From Clostridia bacterium (lineage in GTDB: Bacteria; Bacillota; Clostridia; Oscillospirales; CAG-272): DNA of 6,084 nucleotides. The first letter of the stretch is position 1. Each line of letters opens with the position of its first letter. The stretch spans positions 1-6,084 of the forward strand of contig JAFXFQ010000005.1 of assembly GCA_017520365.1 (NCBI GenBank), read 5' to 3'. The translations under genes and the position numbers were made by a program. Below, piece after piece: positions 4,279 to 6,084 of this stretch. The notes below the pieces were generated by a model, which saw nothing but the letters and a program-made list of their open reading frames with translations, did not search any database and was not told the origin of the DNA.

Positions 4279-6084
4279 ATGAAAAGAATAGCTTCTCTGC
4301 TTCTCACCCTTGCTCTGCTTTTTGGCTCGGCGGCAGTGCCGACGGCGGCGATCGACTCCCCCTCCTTCACCGTGGGAGCAAAGATCAATATAAAATCAAG
4401 CACCGGTCTCGGTATGGGAGACGATGCGGGCCACGGTAATCATCAGACAAGAACGGTACACACCTCCCACGGCGATTATGCCGCATATATTACGGGCACC
4501 TATACCGACTCCGACCATCAGACGGTCAATCAGTGGACTCTCTTTAAGATGGACCCTGCGACAGGGTCTGCAAAAGCCATCTACACAGGCGAGAAATACT
4601 ACGATTCAAGCCAGGTATCCCTCCTTGTGGACAAGGACGAAAACGTTTGGGCCATCACCTCCACCAGCGACAGCAGAAGAAATTATACTTCAGAGGCTCT
4701 TGACTGCCGTGCGTACAGAATAGATGCTGAAACGGATGAGGTCACAAAATACGCATCCATCATCACAAGCGGCGGCGCAAAGGACGGCTACGGCTATGCC
4801 TCCTGCTTCTATGACCGATACAAGGACCGCATCGTGGTAATGCACGCCGGCGGTGATTACGTCAAGGGTCAGAAGGCCGCTTCTCTTAACTGGACTATTT
4901 TCGATATGAAGACCAACACCTGGCAGAACAACATCCGCTCCAAAAAGATCGAAGCCCGTCACTGCTATATGTTCGGATATATTGACGAAAACGGCGGCCT
5001 TATGATCATCGCCCAGCGAGATATCAAGGCTGCATCCCTCGGCTACCCGGAGATCGGCAACAACAACGGCCTTTACTACGAGGAGCAGCAGTATATGCAG
5101 CAGCACGGCATCACCCGCTGGTCGGCTAACTATTGCTGGGATCAGCTTGATCTTTACTATTTTCCAAAGCTCACCGAGAGCAGAACAATGTATGAATACA
5201 GCGTTTGCCCCGCTGACTACTCCCGTGTTATCGGTACTCAGGAGGAGCGCTACACTCTTGAAAAGCGCCTTTCCAACTACTACCCTGCCATTATGAATAA
5301 CAACGGCGGCGACTTCCTTCTCACCCAGGAGGCTGACGGCAGAAGGCTTCTCCACATAACCTATAACAAGGCTTATATTCAGGCGGCAATGGACCGCAGT
5401 AAGGGTACGGAGGCCACCTGGTACTATCAGGTATGGGACGTTTCCAACGGCTCTGCGGCGGTCAAGCTTTTTGACGGGCCTATCACGGTCAACGGCAAGA
5501 TCGCCGACGATATAGTTCAGGGCGGCGGCTTCAGCTTCCGCCTCTATGAAGACTCCAAGGGCAACGTAAACCTTATCTCCGCTCACAACGGCGAGCTTTC
5601 CGTTTACAGAACGGAATACAACGGCAGCGGCGGCTACAGCTTTGTGAAGGTGGGCTCCTCTGTTTCCGTTTCCAAAATGGGCGATCTTATCAACATTTCC
5701 TCCCAGCGAGGCGGCTCTGTTACAGACGACAAAATAAACGTGCTTTACACAAACTCCTCGGGCAGCTACGTTTTCACACAGATCTCGCTCTCACCTGTAG
5801 AATACGAGGCATTTCCCTGTGCTCACAGCTATACCCGCGTTGAAGATCTCAGCACTGCTCCCACCTGCACTGAGGTGGGCAGCGACTATCTGATATGCTC
5901 CTGGTGCAACGGCAGCACCGTAAGGGAGGTGCCTGCAACGGGTCACTCCGAAACGACCGCCACCGTTCCCCCGACCTGCACGGAGGATGGCTATACCTTG
6001 ACCGTTTGCTCGGTGTGCGGCTATGAAAGCACCGTTATCATTGACAAAAAGGGGCATACCTTTGTGACAGGCTCCTGCCTTGAA
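4279..6084 (+). CDS. Exported protein with propeller-like region and C-terminal Cys/His repeats, 3' end cut by window
   Basis: The frame is open for 602 codons and runs off the right edge, so the C-terminus is missing. Residues 1-24 form a Sec signal peptide: MKR, a Leu-rich core, and a likely cleavage after Thr-Ala-Ala (22-24). There is no lipobox. Mature residues begin with a His-rich stretch (His52, 55, 61, 64). From about 65 to 510, aromatic beta-strand patterns recur that resemble propeller blades: LVDKDENVWAIT (116-127) with YRIDAETDEV, WTIFDMKTNTW (205-215), YYQVWDV (382-388), GNVNLISAHNGELSVYR and DDKINVLYTNSSGSYVF. This suggests a sialidase/BNR-like fold, which I infer and cannot confirm. 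From Cys514 on it becomes Cys/His-rich, with two 37-residue repeats. The protein probably sits at the cell surface or outside; no catalytic motif is recognised. A strong promoter and ribosome binding site precede it. Long open frames antisense to it are shadows. Confidence 0.9.
   Translation, partial: MKRIASLLLTLALLFGSAAVPTAAIDSPSFTVGAKINIKSSTGLGMGDDAGHGNHQTRTVHTSHGDYAAYITGTYTDSDHQTVNQWTLFKMDPATGSAKAIYTGEKYYDSSQVSLLVDKDENVWAITSTSDSRRNYTSEALDCRAYRIDAETDEVTKYASIITSGGAKDGYGYASCFYDRYKDRIVVMHAGGDYVKGQKAASLNWTIFDMKTNTWQNNIRSKKIEARHCYMFGYIDENGGLMIIAQRDIKAASLGYPEIGNNNGLYYEEQQYMQQHGITRWSANYCWDQLDLYYFPKLTESRTMYEYSVCPADYSRVIGTQEERYTLEKRLSNYYPAIMNNNGGDFLLTQEADGRRLLHITYNKAYIQAAMDRSKGTEATWYYQVWDVSNGSAAVKLFDGPITVNGKIADDIVQGGGFSFRLYEDSKGNVNLISAHNGELSVYRTEYNGSGGYSFVKVGSSVSVSKMGDLINISSQRGGSVTDDKINVLYTNSSGSYVFTQISLSPVEYEAFPCAHSYTRVEDLSTAPTCTEVGSDYLICSWCNGSTVREVPATGHSETTATVPPTCTEDGYTLTVCSVCGYESTVIIDKKGHTFVTGSCLE
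5860..6081 (+). repeat. Two tandem 37-codon Cys/His repeats within the exported-protein gene
   Basis: Unit 1 covers residues 528-564 and unit 2 covers 565-601. Each starts PTCTE-x-G and has the spacing C-x9-C-x2-C-x12-H: Cys530, 540, 543 with His556, then Cys567, 577, 580 with His593. All four positions repeat at exactly 37 residues (111 bases). A partial preceding unit is suggested by Cys514 and His516. The DNA also repeats closely: ACCTGCAC at 5863-5870 recurs at 5974-5981. The CCCH spacing resembles a small zinc-binding module, a function inferred only from the spacing. From memory, unverified, similar PTCTE...C..CG...GH repeats are frequent in gut clostridial surface proteins. More units may follow beyond the window. 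Confidence 0.85.

Noticed and set aside
4690..5586. 298-codon minus-strand open frame antisense to the exported-protein gene
   Set aside because: It lies wholly inside the plus-strand gene, which has a promoter, ribosome binding site and signal peptide. The antisense translation is Val/Ala-rich with no recognisable motif and no ribosome binding evidence, so it is a shadow of codon bias.
5791..6057. 88-codon minus-strand open frame opposite the Cys/His repeats
   Set aside because: It is antisense to the in-frame repeats, with a Gly/Ala-rich sequence and no motif; a shadow frame.

Overview
The window looks like chromosome from a mid-GC Gram-positive (Firmicutes) bacterium, most likely a gut clostridium of the Ruminococcaceae/Oscillospiraceae type. 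The grounds are a FakA/DegV fatty-acid-kinase gene pair, AAGGAG-type ribosome binding sites, SigA-like promoters, and a secreted protein with Cys/His repeats of a kind I associate with gut clostridial surface proteins. The organism is inferred from these traits and not from a marker gene.

Layout: bases 1-153 hold no convincing gene, only small dyads. A perfect 18-bp hairpin terminator (154-192) closes a two-gene minus-strand operon: a DegV-family (FakB-type) fatty-acid-binding protein (1840-2730) followed after 17 bases by fatty acid kinase subunit FakA (191-1822). The 212-base gap above this operon carries a TATAAT -10 box, an array of direct and inverted repeats that may be an operator, and a short hairpin at the end of the next gene. 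A monocistronic-looking M20 family amidohydrolase (2943-4133, minus) follows. It is divergent from a large plus-strand gene (4279 to beyond the window end). The 145-base divergent gap contains a strong plus-strand promoter, a weaker minus-strand promoter and a 12-bp GC palindrome.

How the genes work together: the FakB-type protein should hold a free fatty acid that FakA phosphorylates to acyl-phosphate, which feeds phospholipid synthesis through PlsX/PlsY. The M20 enzyme should hydrolyse an amide bond in an N-acyl amino acid or small peptide in the cytoplasm. The divergent plus-strand gene encodes an exported protein of at least 602 residues: a signal peptide, a roughly 490-residue region that reads like beta-propeller blades, then tandem 37-residue units with a C-x9-C-x2-C-x12-H pattern. 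It is the least understood gene here and is cut by the window end.

No CRISPR array, tRNA, rRNA, insertion sequence or phage gene was seen. I found no clear evidence of a wholly new system. The best leads are the exported Cys/His-repeat protein, the His-to-Ser change in the fatty-acid-binding protein, and the repeat array upstream of the fatty acid kinase operon.
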